From Bacillota bacterium (GTDB lineage Bacteria > Bacillota > Clostridia > Lachnospirales > Lachnospiraceae), in NCBI GenBank assembly GCA_023393095.1, contig JAEWMT010000136.1, positions 1 to 33,736 on the forward strand: 33,736 nt of DNA, in the 5' to 3' direction. Shown in pieces: positions 1 to 8,900 of this stretch. Under the pieces are notes generated by a model. It searched no databases. It was not told where the DNA came from and saw only the letters and a list, made by a program, of their open reading frames with translations. Each line of letters begins with the position of its first letter. The first letter of the stretch is position 1. The translations under genes and the position numbers were made by a program.

Positions 1-331
1 ATACCGTATTCACCATATTCTCACCGTCTGACCGGAGAGTCTGAATCGCATCAAAGGTATCCGCGACATTATTAACTGCCTCATTAATTTTATCTTTTGT
101 CCCTTGGGCTCCTTCATTTATTGCAGCTTCACTGCCATTTAATCCGGTAAGGCTGTAAATGTAGCTATACTGGGATATTTCTTTTGCCGCATTATTTACC
201 GCCATTGTGATCTTTGTTTCAGCCCTGCATATGGTTACAACACTGTACAGCATCATGAACATAAATAAAAATGCAGTCAGAGCAATCGTTGCTTCTATGG
301 TTACCGAACCGCGCTGATTTCTTTCCTTCAT
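1..331 (-). CDS. TadE-like pseudopilin, partial (C-terminus outside window)
   Basis: This is the N-terminal 110 residues of a TadE-family minor pilin, cut by the left edge of the window. After a short basic start comes a prepilin-like site, QRG followed by SVTIEA, with Glu at position +5 after the Gly, then a hydrophobic helix of about 20 residues. The rest is polar and helix-rich. In Tad systems such proteins are cleaved by the TadV peptidase and act in pilus assembly at the membrane. I chose the ATG at 331 because AAGGGG lies 8 bases upstream; another in-frame ATG two codons earlier sits too close to that site. The gene is last in the visible tad operon, 215 bases after tadA, with a large inverted repeat between them. 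Family assignment is firm; exact role is inferred. Confidence 0.8.
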   Translation of the reverse strand, partial: MKERNQRGSVTIEATIALTAFLFMFMMLYSVVTICRAETKITMAVNNAAKEISQYSYIYSLTGLNGSEAAINEGAQGTKDKINEAVNNVADTFDAIQTLRSDGENMVNTV

Positions 332-376
332 TATCATAGCCCCTTCATTATTGATCCCCGTCTTGCATTATTTACC

Positions 377-479
377 GTTACAGTTCAACTTGGAAGGTAT
401 AGGAAACTTCCGTAACGTATTCCAACCGGTGTGTGAGGCAACTTCCTATACCTCCCAGGCATAAAGGCTGAACTGTAAC
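377..479. repeat. Long imperfect inverted repeat between tadA and the TadE-like gene
   Basis: The outer arms are an exact 11-base match (377-387 against 469-479, GTTACAGTTCA). The inner arms, 392-405 and 443-455, match except for one extra base (GGAAGGTATAGGAA against GGAGGTATAGGAA as reverse complement). Together they would fold the tadA-tadE mRNA junction into a stem of about 25 pairs with a branched loop. The segment 376-381 can also pair with 412-417, so two alternative folds are possible. There is no U-run, so this is not a simple terminator. It may be a processing or stability element, or a small degenerate mobile element. Confidence 0.6.
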
Positions 480-546
480 TATTTACCTGCAATTTATTCC
501 GGATGCTTCACTGCCCTAAAGCTTAAAATGTTATTTATTTGAATCT

Positions 547-1785
547 TTATATCTTCTCATTAATTCCCGCCAATTTTAATTTAAAATCATTTACTATCAG
601 ATTATCCGTTCGGTTAAGGCTACCTGAAACCTTCTCCATGGTGGTTTTCTCATCCTCTTCAAATACATACAGAGGATTCAGGAGTATCTCACCCTTCTCG
701 TAGCCGATAATCTCCGTTATCTGCATGGTTTTTCTGGAATGATCCCTCAGCCTTGAAAGATGTATGATGATATCCACTGCAGAAGCGATTTGCTGACGGA
801 TTGCTTCCAACGGCAGCTCCACCGCTCCGGTTAGAACCATAGTCTCCAGACGGCTTAACATATCCTTAGTAGAATTTGCATGACCGGTCGACAAAGAACC
901 ATCATGTCCCGTATTCATCGCCTGAAGCATATCAAGCGCCTCTCCTCCGCGGACCTCACCTACTACAATACGCTCCGGCCTCATACGCAGTGAGGCTTTA
1001 ATCAGATCACGGATTGTAATCTCTCCTGCGCCGGTGATATTTGCATTACGCGTTTCCATACTAACCAAATTCTCGATTCCTTTAATCTGTAATTCTGCTA
1101 AGTCCTCGATTGTTATAATACGTTCACTTTTTGGAATGTAATTTGACAAAGCATTTAAAAAAGTAGTCTTTCCGGAGCCGGTACCCCCACTGATGAAAAT
1201 ATTATATTTTGCCCTTACTAGCAGCTCTAATTTATGCGCTATTTCCTTTGTAATGGAACCATATTCAATCAATTTATCTATGGTCATCGGTGTCTTTGAA
1301 AACTTTCGGATTGTAATAATTGGCCCGCTTAAGGAAATTGGCGGAAGAACTACATTTACACGGGAACCATCCGGTAATCTAGTATCTACAATCGGATTGG
1401 ACTGATTTACCTCTCTACCTGCCAGACCTACAATTCTCTGAATGATATCCTCGAGCTGTCTCTGACTCTCAAAATGTTTATCCAGCTTGAACAAGCTACC
1501 ATTTTTCTCAATAAATATGTTATCCGGGCCATTAATCATAACTTCGGTAACCATATCATCGTTAATGATGCTGTCTAATAGACCAAGTCCACGAATCGAG
1601 CTGTATACCTGCTGTACAACGGATACCTGTTGGTCAATTGATATGTATTCATCTCTTATCCTGCTTCTTACAATTTCTTCAATCCGTTCCTGCAATTCTT
1701 CGTCACTAATCGTACTTAATGGAAGATTATTATATACATATTTTTTTACTTCTAAAACCAGCGTATCTTCCTGTTCTATATTCAT
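547..1785 (-). CDS. tadA: Tad pilus assembly ATPase TadA/CpaF
   Basis: This 412-residue protein is the hexameric secretion ATPase that powers Tad pilus extension at the inner face of the membrane. Visible motifs are the Walker A GGTGSGKTT (residues 200-208), the Walker B segment IVVGEVRGGE (273-282), and the NTGHDG and STGHANS histidine boxes (291-305). The N-terminal domain (about 1-180) carries the MVTEVMINGPDNI signature of the CpaF/VirB11 branch. Length is normal for the family. The ATG at 1785 follows a very purine-rich GGGGGGAAGG site. It lies 19 bases downstream of tadZ in the same operon and is expected to work with TadB and TadC, encoded upstream. Confidence 0.96.
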   Translation of the reverse strand: MNIEQEDTLVLEVKKYVYNNLPLSTISDEELQERIEEIVRSRIRDEYISIDQQVSVVQQVYSSIRGLGLLDSIINDDMVTEVMINGPDNIFIEKNGSLFKLDKHFESQRQLEDIIQRIVGLAGREVNQSNPIVDTRLPDGSRVNVVLPPISLSGPIITIRKFSKTPMTIDKLIEYGSITKEIAHKLELLVRAKYNIFISGGTGSGKTTFLNALSNYIPKSERIITIEDLAELQIKGIENLVSMETRNANITGAGEITIRDLIKASLRMRPERIVVGEVRGGEALDMLQAMNTGHDGSLSTGHANSTKDMLSRLETMVLTGAVELPLEAIRQQIASAVDIIIHLSRLRDHSRKTMQITEIIGYEKGEILLNPLYVFEEDEKTTMEKVSGSLNRTDNLIVNDFKLKLAGINEKI

Positions 1786-1804
1786 ATCCTTCCCCCCGGA
1801 TCAT

Positions 1805-2866
1805 CTATATAAGTGTATCAAAAAAACTCATGGATGCCAGCTGTTCCATTAGCTGTCTGGTTGTCGCTCCCTCAAACCTCGGTGCACCGCCTAATACCTT
1901 TAAATCAATATTGTCTGTCTTAGCCGTCTTGCTACTGAATTTGTTATACAGAAGTACCGTTCTGGATAATACATTCAGATTGTTACCCTGTTCTATTATA
2001 TTCAAGGCTTCCATGGTTCGGTTAAGCTTGCTGTTGGCAATTTCTGATCCATCTGATACAAATATAATGAGATTTGATGCATTCATGATTTCATAGCATT
2101 TCTTATCATATATAAAATCTGTATCTACAATAATATAATCATAAGAAGCTGTCAGTTTTAGTTCGGTTAGAAGCCTCCTAATATCTTCCTCTGACAATCC
2201 CACCATATCTAAAGCAACTTTTGGACTTTCATAAAATGAAACCCCTGTATCATCCTGCTTCACGGCACTTTCCAGTTTAAGAGCAAGATTGGAACGTTTA
2301 CTTTTGATCGTATAGATCACATCATTCAAATCCAGCTGCCCTTCCCCATGAAAAAAGGATGAGCTTAATCCGTTCTGTTCCAGATTCAGATAGAGTACCT
2401 TTTTCCCCTTCCTCGTTAGAGAAAGCGAGCATGCTGCCGCCATCGTTGAACTTCCAACGCCTCCGCCAGCCGACAGGAAGGTTATGATTGATACGGAAGA
2501 ATTACTGTCAAGCTTAAATCCGGTAGTGGCCGAAGCTACTTCCGCATAGATTCCCAGAATCTCTTTATAGATAAGATCCGCTTTCTGGTATTTGCAAATC
2601 GTCCTCTGATCATACAAAGACTCAACCGAGGACGCCTCCACAAAATATACAAAGCCACATTTCTTCGGAAGTCTGGATGTATCTATTTTAAACTCCTCAC
2701 TAGCTATAAATACGTCGATTTTCTCCGTCTCCAGGCTATTCAATGCCGTTTCCGAATCCGTAAAGGAATATACCACGAGACGGTCGGCATATTTATTATT
2801 GAACATTGATACGATTCGATTTAAATAATTTGCATCCTTATCCAGTATCGCTAATTTAATTTTCAT
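1805..2866 (-). CDS. tadZ: TadZ/CpaE-like pilus localisation protein with degenerate P-loop
   Basis: This 353-residue protein has a receiver-like N-terminal domain (about 1-115) and a ParA/MinD-type ATPase fold (about 125-345). TadZ/CpaE proteins place the Tad machine in the cell. The receiver-like domain lacks an obvious phospho-accepting Asp at the usual strand end (DVFIASEEF, 51-59). The nucleotide loop reads AGGGVGSST (133-141), so both the MinD signature Lys and the usual Walker Lys are replaced. Atypical P-loops are known in TadZ proteins, including the structurally studied Eubacterium rectale one, so ATP binding may persist with weak or no hydrolysis. Start ATG at 2866 follows GGAG by 7 bases. 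It sits between the WG-repeat gene and tadA. Confidence 0.88.
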   Translation of the reverse strand: MKIKLAILDKDANYLNRIVSMFNNKYADRLVVYSFTDSETALNSLETEKIDVFIASEEFKIDTSRLPKKCGFVYFVEASSVESLYDQRTICKYQKADLIYKEILGIYAEVASATTGFKLDSNSSVSIITFLSAGGGVGSSTMAAACSLSLTRKGKKVLYLNLEQNGLSSSFFHGEGQLDLNDVIYTIKSKRSNLALKLESAVKQDDTGVSFYESPKVALDMVGLSEEDIRRLLTELKLTASYDYIIVDTDFIYDKKCYEIMNASNLIIFVSDGSEIANSKLNRTMEALNIIEQGNNLNVLSRTVLLYNKFSSKTAKTDNIDLKVLGGAPRFEGATTRQLMEQLASMSFFDTLI

Positions 2867-2906
2867 ACCTTATCTCCAATCCGCCGACTACAAGACGGCA
2901 TAATTC

Positions 2907-4223
2907 CTAATGATTAAAACGGTACAGACTGAGTACGTTCCACTCGTCATCCAGCTTAACAAAAGCAAAACCATGGGCGCCCATTTCCCTTGCCTCTTCA
3001 AATTCTGCCGGTATCACTAGCTTATAATATTTAGAATCGATATATCCCCATTTTCCATTCACCTTAACTGCTGCCAGACCATTATAAAATGGCCTAGCCT
3101 CCTCATACTGAGGTTTTACTGTCACCTTACCTGTTGTATCTATAAATCCCCATTTACCGTCCTTTTTCACCGCTGTCGGCTCATCTGACATAAACGGAAT
3201 TGCATCCTCCCAAATCCCCTGGCCAACCTTCTTCCCCTGTGCATTCATCAGATAATAATTCTTATTATCTTCCGAAACAAAAGCAAGGGAATTACGAAAA
3301 GCCATTTTGGCACCATCTAATTTAATATCTGCATAATAGGTATCCGAAATCCTCTGATTATTAGTATTAATAATAAACCAGCCTTTTTTATCCTTAACCG
3401 CAGCCACTGTGTCATGAAAGGTTCCAGCAAAATCATACTTTCCAAATAAAACCTTAAAATTAATATCAATGTAAGAGTATTTTCCGTCTATTTTAGCTGC
3501 CATCATTCCACTTGATAATGCAGAGCATTCTTCAATTTTTTTCTTCTCAACATCAACATATTTTTTCTCATTGTTTGTATTAATCAGGTAAAATTCACCC
3601 TCCTGATTATAAACACATGCGTATCCTTCCTCTGTAAAGGGAGCCGCCTGTCTATAATTACAACCGATCGCAGAAAATCCGGCCTCGGAGTAATATCCCC
3701 AGTTACCAGCTCCATCCTGGATTGTAACAAATCCGCCCGAATCGGTACCAATATCAGCTATCCCAGAATTCATGGTTTTATAAGTGTAATAGATATCGTT
3801 ATATATCTTTTCAATCTTCTCCGACCTTATTCTTCTCTTTTTGGCTTGATCAATGACTGTGAAACACTCTGTGTAGGCCTGATTCTTATAATAGTAATCC
3901 AATAATTTAACATAACCGGTCTCTACTTTGGGATATTTACTAATTATCGTACTGCACTCCTCTACAAATGCATCTTTCTGCTCTGATGTACGATAATAAT
4001 CAGCTATCTCACCGAGAAGATCAATACCCTGATACATCGTCAGAGCTTTCAAGTAGCTGTTATTTGCATCTGTATAAATACCCATATTTGCTTTATTTCT
4101 TGCTTCACTTAGACATGCAGTATACTCCTGCTCCATTATTTTGCTGTTATTGAATAACGAATACCAAGCAGCTACGAATAGAGCAATCACACCAATAATT
4201 ACAACTGGTCTTAATCCTTTCAT
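2907..4223 (-). CDS. Membrane-anchored WG-repeat protein with helical-repeat region
   Basis: This protein of 438 residues has an N-terminal membrane helix (about 5-23). A mostly helical part with TPR-like spacing follows (about 30-160). Its C-terminal half contains WG repeats, for example GNWGYY, KKGWFI, GKWGFIDTTGK and GKWGYIDSK. WG repeats are beta-rich modules of about 35 residues of poorly known function, usually outside the cytoplasm or in large scaffolds. A TTG start at 4259 would add 12 residues, but the ATG at 4223 is preceded by GGAAAGG 10 bases upstream, while the TTG has no clear ribosome site. The gene lies inside the tad operon between tadV and tadZ, so a role as an accessory envelope part of the pilus is inferred only from position. 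Confidence 0.8.
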   Translation of the reverse strand: MKGLRPVVIIGVIALFVAAWYSLFNNSKIMEQEYTACLSEARNKANMGIYTDANNSYLKALTMYQGIDLLGEIADYYRTSEQKDAFVEECSTIISKYPKVETGYVKLLDYYYKNQAYTECFTVIDQAKKRRIRSEKIEKIYNDIYYTYKTMNSGIADIGTDSGGFVTIQDGAGNWGYYSEAGFSAIGCNYRQAAPFTEEGYACVYNQEGEFYLINTNNEKKYVDVEKKKIEECSALSSGMMAAKIDGKYSYIDINFKVLFGKYDFAGTFHDTVAAVKDKKGWFIINTNNQRISDTYYADIKLDGAKMAFRNSLAFVSEDNKNYYLMNAQGKKVGQGIWEDAIPFMSDEPTAVKKDGKWGFIDTTGKVTVKPQYEEARPFYNGLAAVKVNGKWGYIDSKYYKLVIPAEFEEAREMGAHGFAFVKLDDEWNVLSLYRFNH

Positions 4224-4294
4224 ATAACCCAAACCTTTCCAGACCCGGACTTTACTCAATCTAAGGGTCCGTATATATTATAAAGTTATTACAG

Positions 4295-4969
4295 TTACAT
4301 TCCGGAAAGTGCCACTGATATTAAGGTTCCCAGCAAAACAGCCGGTGCAAACGGAATGGTATCCTTCTTGGTCTTCTTGTGGGTAATCAGTAAAAATACG
4401 GATACAACAAACGCCACCAATAAAGAGAAAAAAATTGAACCGCTCATTCCACTAATGCCCTGATAAATTGCCATAATGAAGAGCAACTTAATATCACCCA
4501 TTCCGATGCCCTTTTTCACCAGGAATACCCCAATCAGCAGGAAGAACAGAACTATAGCCAAAGCATATAGGATGTCCTTTACTACAGAGAAAAAGGTATC
4601 CGAATAAACCACCATCTCTATGATTAGTAAAATCGCCCTAATAATCAGGCCAAACAGAATCAATTCGTTTGGTATTATGTATTTTTTAAAATCCACCCAT
4701 CCGGCAGGAAAGAGTAACATAACCAACGTTATTAATTTTAAGTTGGTAATTAGCAGATTCTCCTTGTACAGGAAGCTAAAATCCAAGCTCAGCCCTACTG
4801 CACAGATAATACCGATGGTGCAGAAAATCAGGATATTTTTCTGCTCTTTCCATACCTTCCTTACTTTCTCCGTGCCTGATTTCTTTTCCCTCCAGATATC
4901 AAAGGTCAGATAAAACATAGCTGTAAATCCTAATAATATAACCCAAATGATTTCAATAAATATGTTCAT
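4295..4969 (-). CDS. tadV: Prepilin peptidase TadV/CpaA (A24 family)
   Basis: This polytopic membrane aspartyl peptidase of 224 residues should cleave the Flp pilin and TadE-like pseudopilins after the Gly of their leader. The two catalytic aspartates are visible: Asp93 in AGWVDFKKYIIPNEL, and Asp159 in GMGDIKLLF. The late PFAPAVLLG segment is also typical. About six hydrophobic segments span the protein, and no methyltransferase domain is present, as usual for TadV. A longer reading frame begins at 5020, but the ATG at 4969 has an AGGGGGGAG site just upstream, so I used it. Its start overlaps the end of the 54-residue lipoprotein stub by 17 bases, which points to translational coupling. Confidence 0.92.
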   Translation of the reverse strand: MNIFIEIIWVILLGFTAMFYLTFDIWREKKSGTEKVRKVWKEQKNILIFCTIGIICAVGLSLDFSFLYKENLLITNLKLITLVMLLFPAGWVDFKKYIIPNELILFGLIIRAILLIIEMVVYSDTFFSVVKDILYALAIVLFFLLIGVFLVKKGIGMGDIKLLFIMAIYQGISGMSGSIFFSLLVAFVVSVFLLITHKKTKKDTIPFAPAVLLGTLISVALSGM

Positions 4970-5117
4970 GGCTCCCCCCTGTATCCTTCTCATTTGATAC
5001 CTGGGTATCTTTTTTTCCATTTTTTACATTTTTACTGTCATTCTTTCCACAGGATGCTACAGTAAATAAACTTATTGTAAGAATAGATAATATTATCAAT
5101 TTCCTGTATATTCTCAT
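4953..5117 (-). CDS. 54-residue lipoprotein stub, duplicated leader of the neighbouring lipoprotein
   Basis: A short reading frame begins at ATG 5117, 8 bases after AAGGGG. It encodes a lipoprotein signal peptide ending in the lipobox VASC (Cys23). The next 22 residues, GKNDSKNVKN and onward to VSNEK, are almost identical to those of the 248-residue lipoprotein upstream. After that point the homology ends and the frame stops at 4953, inside the start of tadV. The two genes share 82 of 87 bases without a gap (4985-5071 against 5798-5884), so the duplication is recent or the copies are kept alike. The product may be a tiny lipoprotein, or the frame may now serve mainly to couple translation into tadV. 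Confidence 0.7.
   Translation of the reverse strand: MRIYRKLIILSILTISLFTVASCGKNDSKNVKNGKKDTQVSNEKDTGGSHEHIY
4985..5071. repeat. Duplicated lipoprotein leader, copy A
   Basis: This 87-base stretch matches 5798-5884 with 5 mismatches and no gaps by direct reading. It encodes the end of the signal peptide, the lipobox Cys and the first linker residues of the stub lipoprotein. Confidence 0.85.
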
Positions 5118-5183
5118 CTTTCATTCCCCTTTTTATCACTTATATCAAGCAGATTAGTAACCCCGTACATCTAGTTTTTTTTA

Positions 5184-5930
5184 CTATTCCCAAGGAACTA
5201 TGGTTTTTACAGATTCATCCACATTATGTCTCATTTCTTCAATATATTCCTTTGGCTGTTTATAATCTCCGACACATCCAAAAATAGCATTCGGTGTATT
5301 ATTATAAAGAAAGACATATGCTACTACATATCTTTTATTAGAATCATATCCTTTTACAACTAAATTACCTTCATAACGAATCATATCGATACCATTAATA
5401 GTTACCTTCTCTTGTTTATCAAATTCGAAATGGTCAAAACCATTATCGTCAATATATCGTTCTGTCCCTCTAAAAAATGTTTCTCCTAATTTATCCATGA
5501 TATCTTCATTTTTCTCTATTCCTTTTAAATAAGACTCATCCCCTTGAAAGTAACCTATTGTTAATATCTCACCAAAATGAAAATTTTGGAGTCCATGAGG
5601 AACCTCATGGTATGCTGGTGCCTTCACATCCAACTCAGCCCCGACAAAGCCAAAATGAGTAGAACCAATTGGTTCTTCATCATGAATAAAGTTCGGTTCG
5701 TAATCTTTACCGCTAGAAGAGTTCTTATCAGCTTCTCCTGTAGGTGCTGTAGTAGTTGATCCATCCTTATCACTGCTATCATTAGTTGATACATTTTCCT
5801 TCTCATTAGATACCTGGGTATCTTTTTTTTCATTTTTAACATTTTTACTGTCATTCTTTCCACAGGATGTTACAGCAAATAAACATAACATTAAAACAGT
5901 TATTATTAAAACATTTTTTAATTTCTTCAT
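5184..5930 (-). CDS. Tad-locus lipoprotein of unknown function
   Basis: This 248-residue protein has a type II signal peptide with the lipobox TSC (Cys23). A low-complexity linker rich in Asn, Ser, Lys, Asp and Thr follows (about 25-75), and then a folded domain of about 165 residues that I cannot place in a named family. It contains two cysteines, Cys23 and one in FGCVGDY near the C-terminus. The ATG at 5930 follows GGGAGA by 6 bases. It lies 26 bases downstream of the large TadG-like gene and 66 bases before its own duplicated stub. It should sit on the outer face of the membrane near the pilus machine; a role in pilus assembly or anchoring is inference from context. Confidence 0.75.
   Translation of the reverse strand: MKKLKNVLIITVLMLCLFAVTSCGKNDSKNVKNEKKDTQVSNEKENVSTNDSSDKDGSTTTAPTGEADKNSSSGKDYEPNFIHDEEPIGSTHFGFVGAELDVKAPAYHEVPHGLQNFHFGEILTIGYFQGDESYLKGIEKNEDIMDKLGETFFRGTERYIDDNGFDHFEFDKQEKVTINGIDMIRYEGNLVVKGYDSNKRYVVAYVFLYNNTPNAIFGCVGDYKQPKEYIEEMRHNVDESVKTIVPWE
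5798..5884. repeat. Duplicated lipoprotein leader, copy B
   Basis: This is the partner of 4985-5071 (82 of 87 bases identical, same strand and frame). It lies in the signal peptide and linker of the full-length lipoprotein gene, which is likely the parental copy because it has a complete C-terminal domain. Confidence 0.85.
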
Positions 5931-5956
5931 TTTCTTTCTCCCTTTATTATTTATTA

Positions 5957-8900
5957 TTAGTATCCTTGTACTCCTCTGTACTGAATGGTATACCAGTTTT
6001 TATTATTATTTATTAAATTATCTGCTTCGTCAGGCATAAATGGCAGCTTCATAAAAATTGGTTTAACTTCAATCGTTGATTCAACCTCTAAGTATGTAAA
6101 TGCGTTCTTTAACCGAAATACTCCTGTTGATTTATCGTTTAAGGCTGTCAGCTGTACCTTGCCTTTTTCCGCCAATCCTGTATTTGTCTGAATCATATCT
6201 GCTGTACGAAGAAGCACCGATTCCTGATTTATCAATAAAGCTATCATTAGAAACAATTGTAGATAATCGCTATACTGGAAGCTATATAAAGATGCTGTTA
6301 CATTTGTATTGGCATCAGTACCTCCTGTTCCTCCTCCGCCCGACAGCTGATCAATATAGCTATTAATTGATTTTTTCAGTTCATCTGAACCCTCTGCTAA
6401 TTTTTGCTTTGCTTTTTCTCCAGCTTCTGTTATGTATTTATTAATTTTTCCTTCGGTGTTACCTATAATTTGATCGTTAATATAGTTTACTATTTGATCA
6501 ATATAATCGCTAAAACGTACTATTGTCTTATCTTGTAAATCTGTAATTTTATTTGCGGCAGTTTGTTCCAACGTATCTAACTGCTCTAAAACTTTTTCAA
6601 CATATCCTTCACTAATCAAAAGATCAACGGCCTGTATTTTTGCCTCATAAACAATACTTGTTGTATCAACATTATCCGCTATTGCCCAGCTATTAAGCTT
6701 ACTTTTAACATACTCAACCCGATCACTTTTCTCTAGCTTCCCTCCAGCTATTAAGGTCTTCGTATTCTCACATAGGGTGATCATCTGATCTACCGCAGTA
6801 CCAATATACTGCTCTACTCCCTTAGTCATTGAATCCTTAACAGCATCACCAAGTTCATTTATTTTATCCTGTGCACTATCCGCTGTTCCGTTTACATATT
6901 CCTTCAGCTGCTCATCTGTCATATCCAACCATTCATTTAATTGATCAGTTGTAGTATTAATTGCTTCATTAACGATACCCTTTGCCGCATTGCCGGCGCT
7001 ACTTTTGATCACACCTACCGTATTCTTTAACAAATTATCAATACTTAACATCCATGTCTCTTTCGTCTTATAAATCGGTACTGCCATGCCTGCCTTCAGA
7101 CAGGATATGTCTAACGCGGATTCTGCCAGCGCTACCCCGATTATAATTGCTGCTTGTGCAATCGGCACCATAAATGTCAATGGAGGTGTCCCGAATATGG
7201 CGGTTGCAATTCCCTGTGCGGTACTTCGTATCGTTGTGTCTGAGAAAGCATAGATGATATTAAAGCCTGCCCTGATGGCATAGATTGTTCCATATGCCTT
7301 GGTCTTACCATTGTCGCTTCCGTAGATGATATATTCTACTTCCGACCGATAGGCGGCATTATTCTGCGGCGAGATGGGTACTTTGGTTAAGCTCATAAGA
7401 TCTGCCGCCTTTAGCTTTCCAGCAGCTGAACAGCTAAATGTCCCATCCGCATTATAACAGGCTGTCTTATATGATTTATCATTTACTGTAATGGTGTTCT
7501 GTGGAACAGTATTCTGTGAAAGATCCGTCTTCTTACCGTTAGCCTCCCATATCTTCTCATTTTCAAAAGTGTCATAGCTAAACATATTCATGATATATCC
7601 AGAGAGGAAAAGATCATCCCGAAGCGTTATTCCCATATTGGCCAGCTCCTTACCGAGACTGGCAAACATATTAGTAAGAGCTCCGCCAGAGGTTACACCG
7701 GCGTCAAACTCCATGGTGTTTGAGATGTTACCGCCTGCCCCTTCCGCCTTTTCATATTCTGCCATGGCTTCTTCATTATGCTTGATGGCCTTTGCCTTTA
7801 ACCCACCTTTGCCATCCTTATCGACCCATTCATTGCTGGGCAGAGAACCAGCAAATTTAAATATGGAAGATTCATCACTTCCGGAATCATCTTTTAATGT
7901 ATCATAGCTCTTTAGTTTATCTTCTGCATCAGACTGAGTTTTTTCGGCATCTTTTTTTCGATTTGTATATTTTTCTCCTTCCTGCACTACCTTATAATAA
8001 AGTCCCTTCAAGTATTTATAAAATTTATGGTCTATATGCTCCAATTCAGGATGACTGGTATCCTCTGACCAGGAATGGGTCAGGCCTTTTGAAGGTTCCT
8101 TATACATTCCGCTAAAAACCGTCCTGCTTAATGCATCGAGTTCTGATGTCATTGCTCTGACATTTTCTATCTGCGTGCCATACCCTTTTTTATCTATAGC
8201 ATCCACAGCCTTATCAAGATTCGTGACATCCTTTAAAGTGGAATCTCCGTATTGATAGGAATCCAGCTCTTTCTTGGCATTCTTAAGGGTTACTATGGCT
8301 CCGTCAATATGTTTTAGCAGATCATCGACATCTGCCTTATTAATAAATTCATGTACTGATTTTACCTCTTCGATATTCTGTTCGGATACGGAAGTACCGA
8401 CAATTGTGTCTTTTCGGGCATTATCGTCCCAGGTCTTTTCCCTGCCGGTAAGTTCTCCATCCGGTGCAACTTCGTTACTGACAAATTCAAGGTTTGATTT
8501 GGCATTTTCTAAATCATCAATACCTGTTACGATTCTCGTATATAAATCATCTATATAATCACTGATATCTTTGAGGACACCATTGGAAAAACCACCATCA
8601 ACCAAGTCCTTTTTATTCAAAAAAGTTTTCTCCTGCATCTCATAGGAAAGCTTCGAGGAACCGGTGATGATCTTCTTCATCGGATGGGTTAAATTGGAGA
8701 AGGCTTTCATGGTTGACGGATCTTGATAATAATCAGTGAATTCGGATTCCCACTTACTTGCTGTCTTGCCATTGTATTGCTTATTTAGCCATTCTTGTTC
8801 TTTTTCAATTTGTTTACTGAGACTACTGATTGATTCCTCGATTCCGCTCGTATCCGGTGGTGTCCATACTTCCCCCTTTTTCAAATTCTTTGGAGGAGTA

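Noticed and set aside
4224..4259. TTG start for the WG-repeat protein
   Set aside because: No clear ribosome site precedes it, and the ATG at 4223 begins right before the membrane helix with a purine-rich site.
4970..5020. Longer N-terminus for TadV
   Set aside because: The extra residues come from the lipoprotein-derived DNA in another frame; the ATG at 4969 has the strong ribosome site.
5624..5863. 79-codon minus-strand frame inside the lipoprotein gene
   Set aside because: It is out of frame with a gene that has a clear signal peptide and ribosome site, and its product looks like a shifted Lys/Met-rich shadow.
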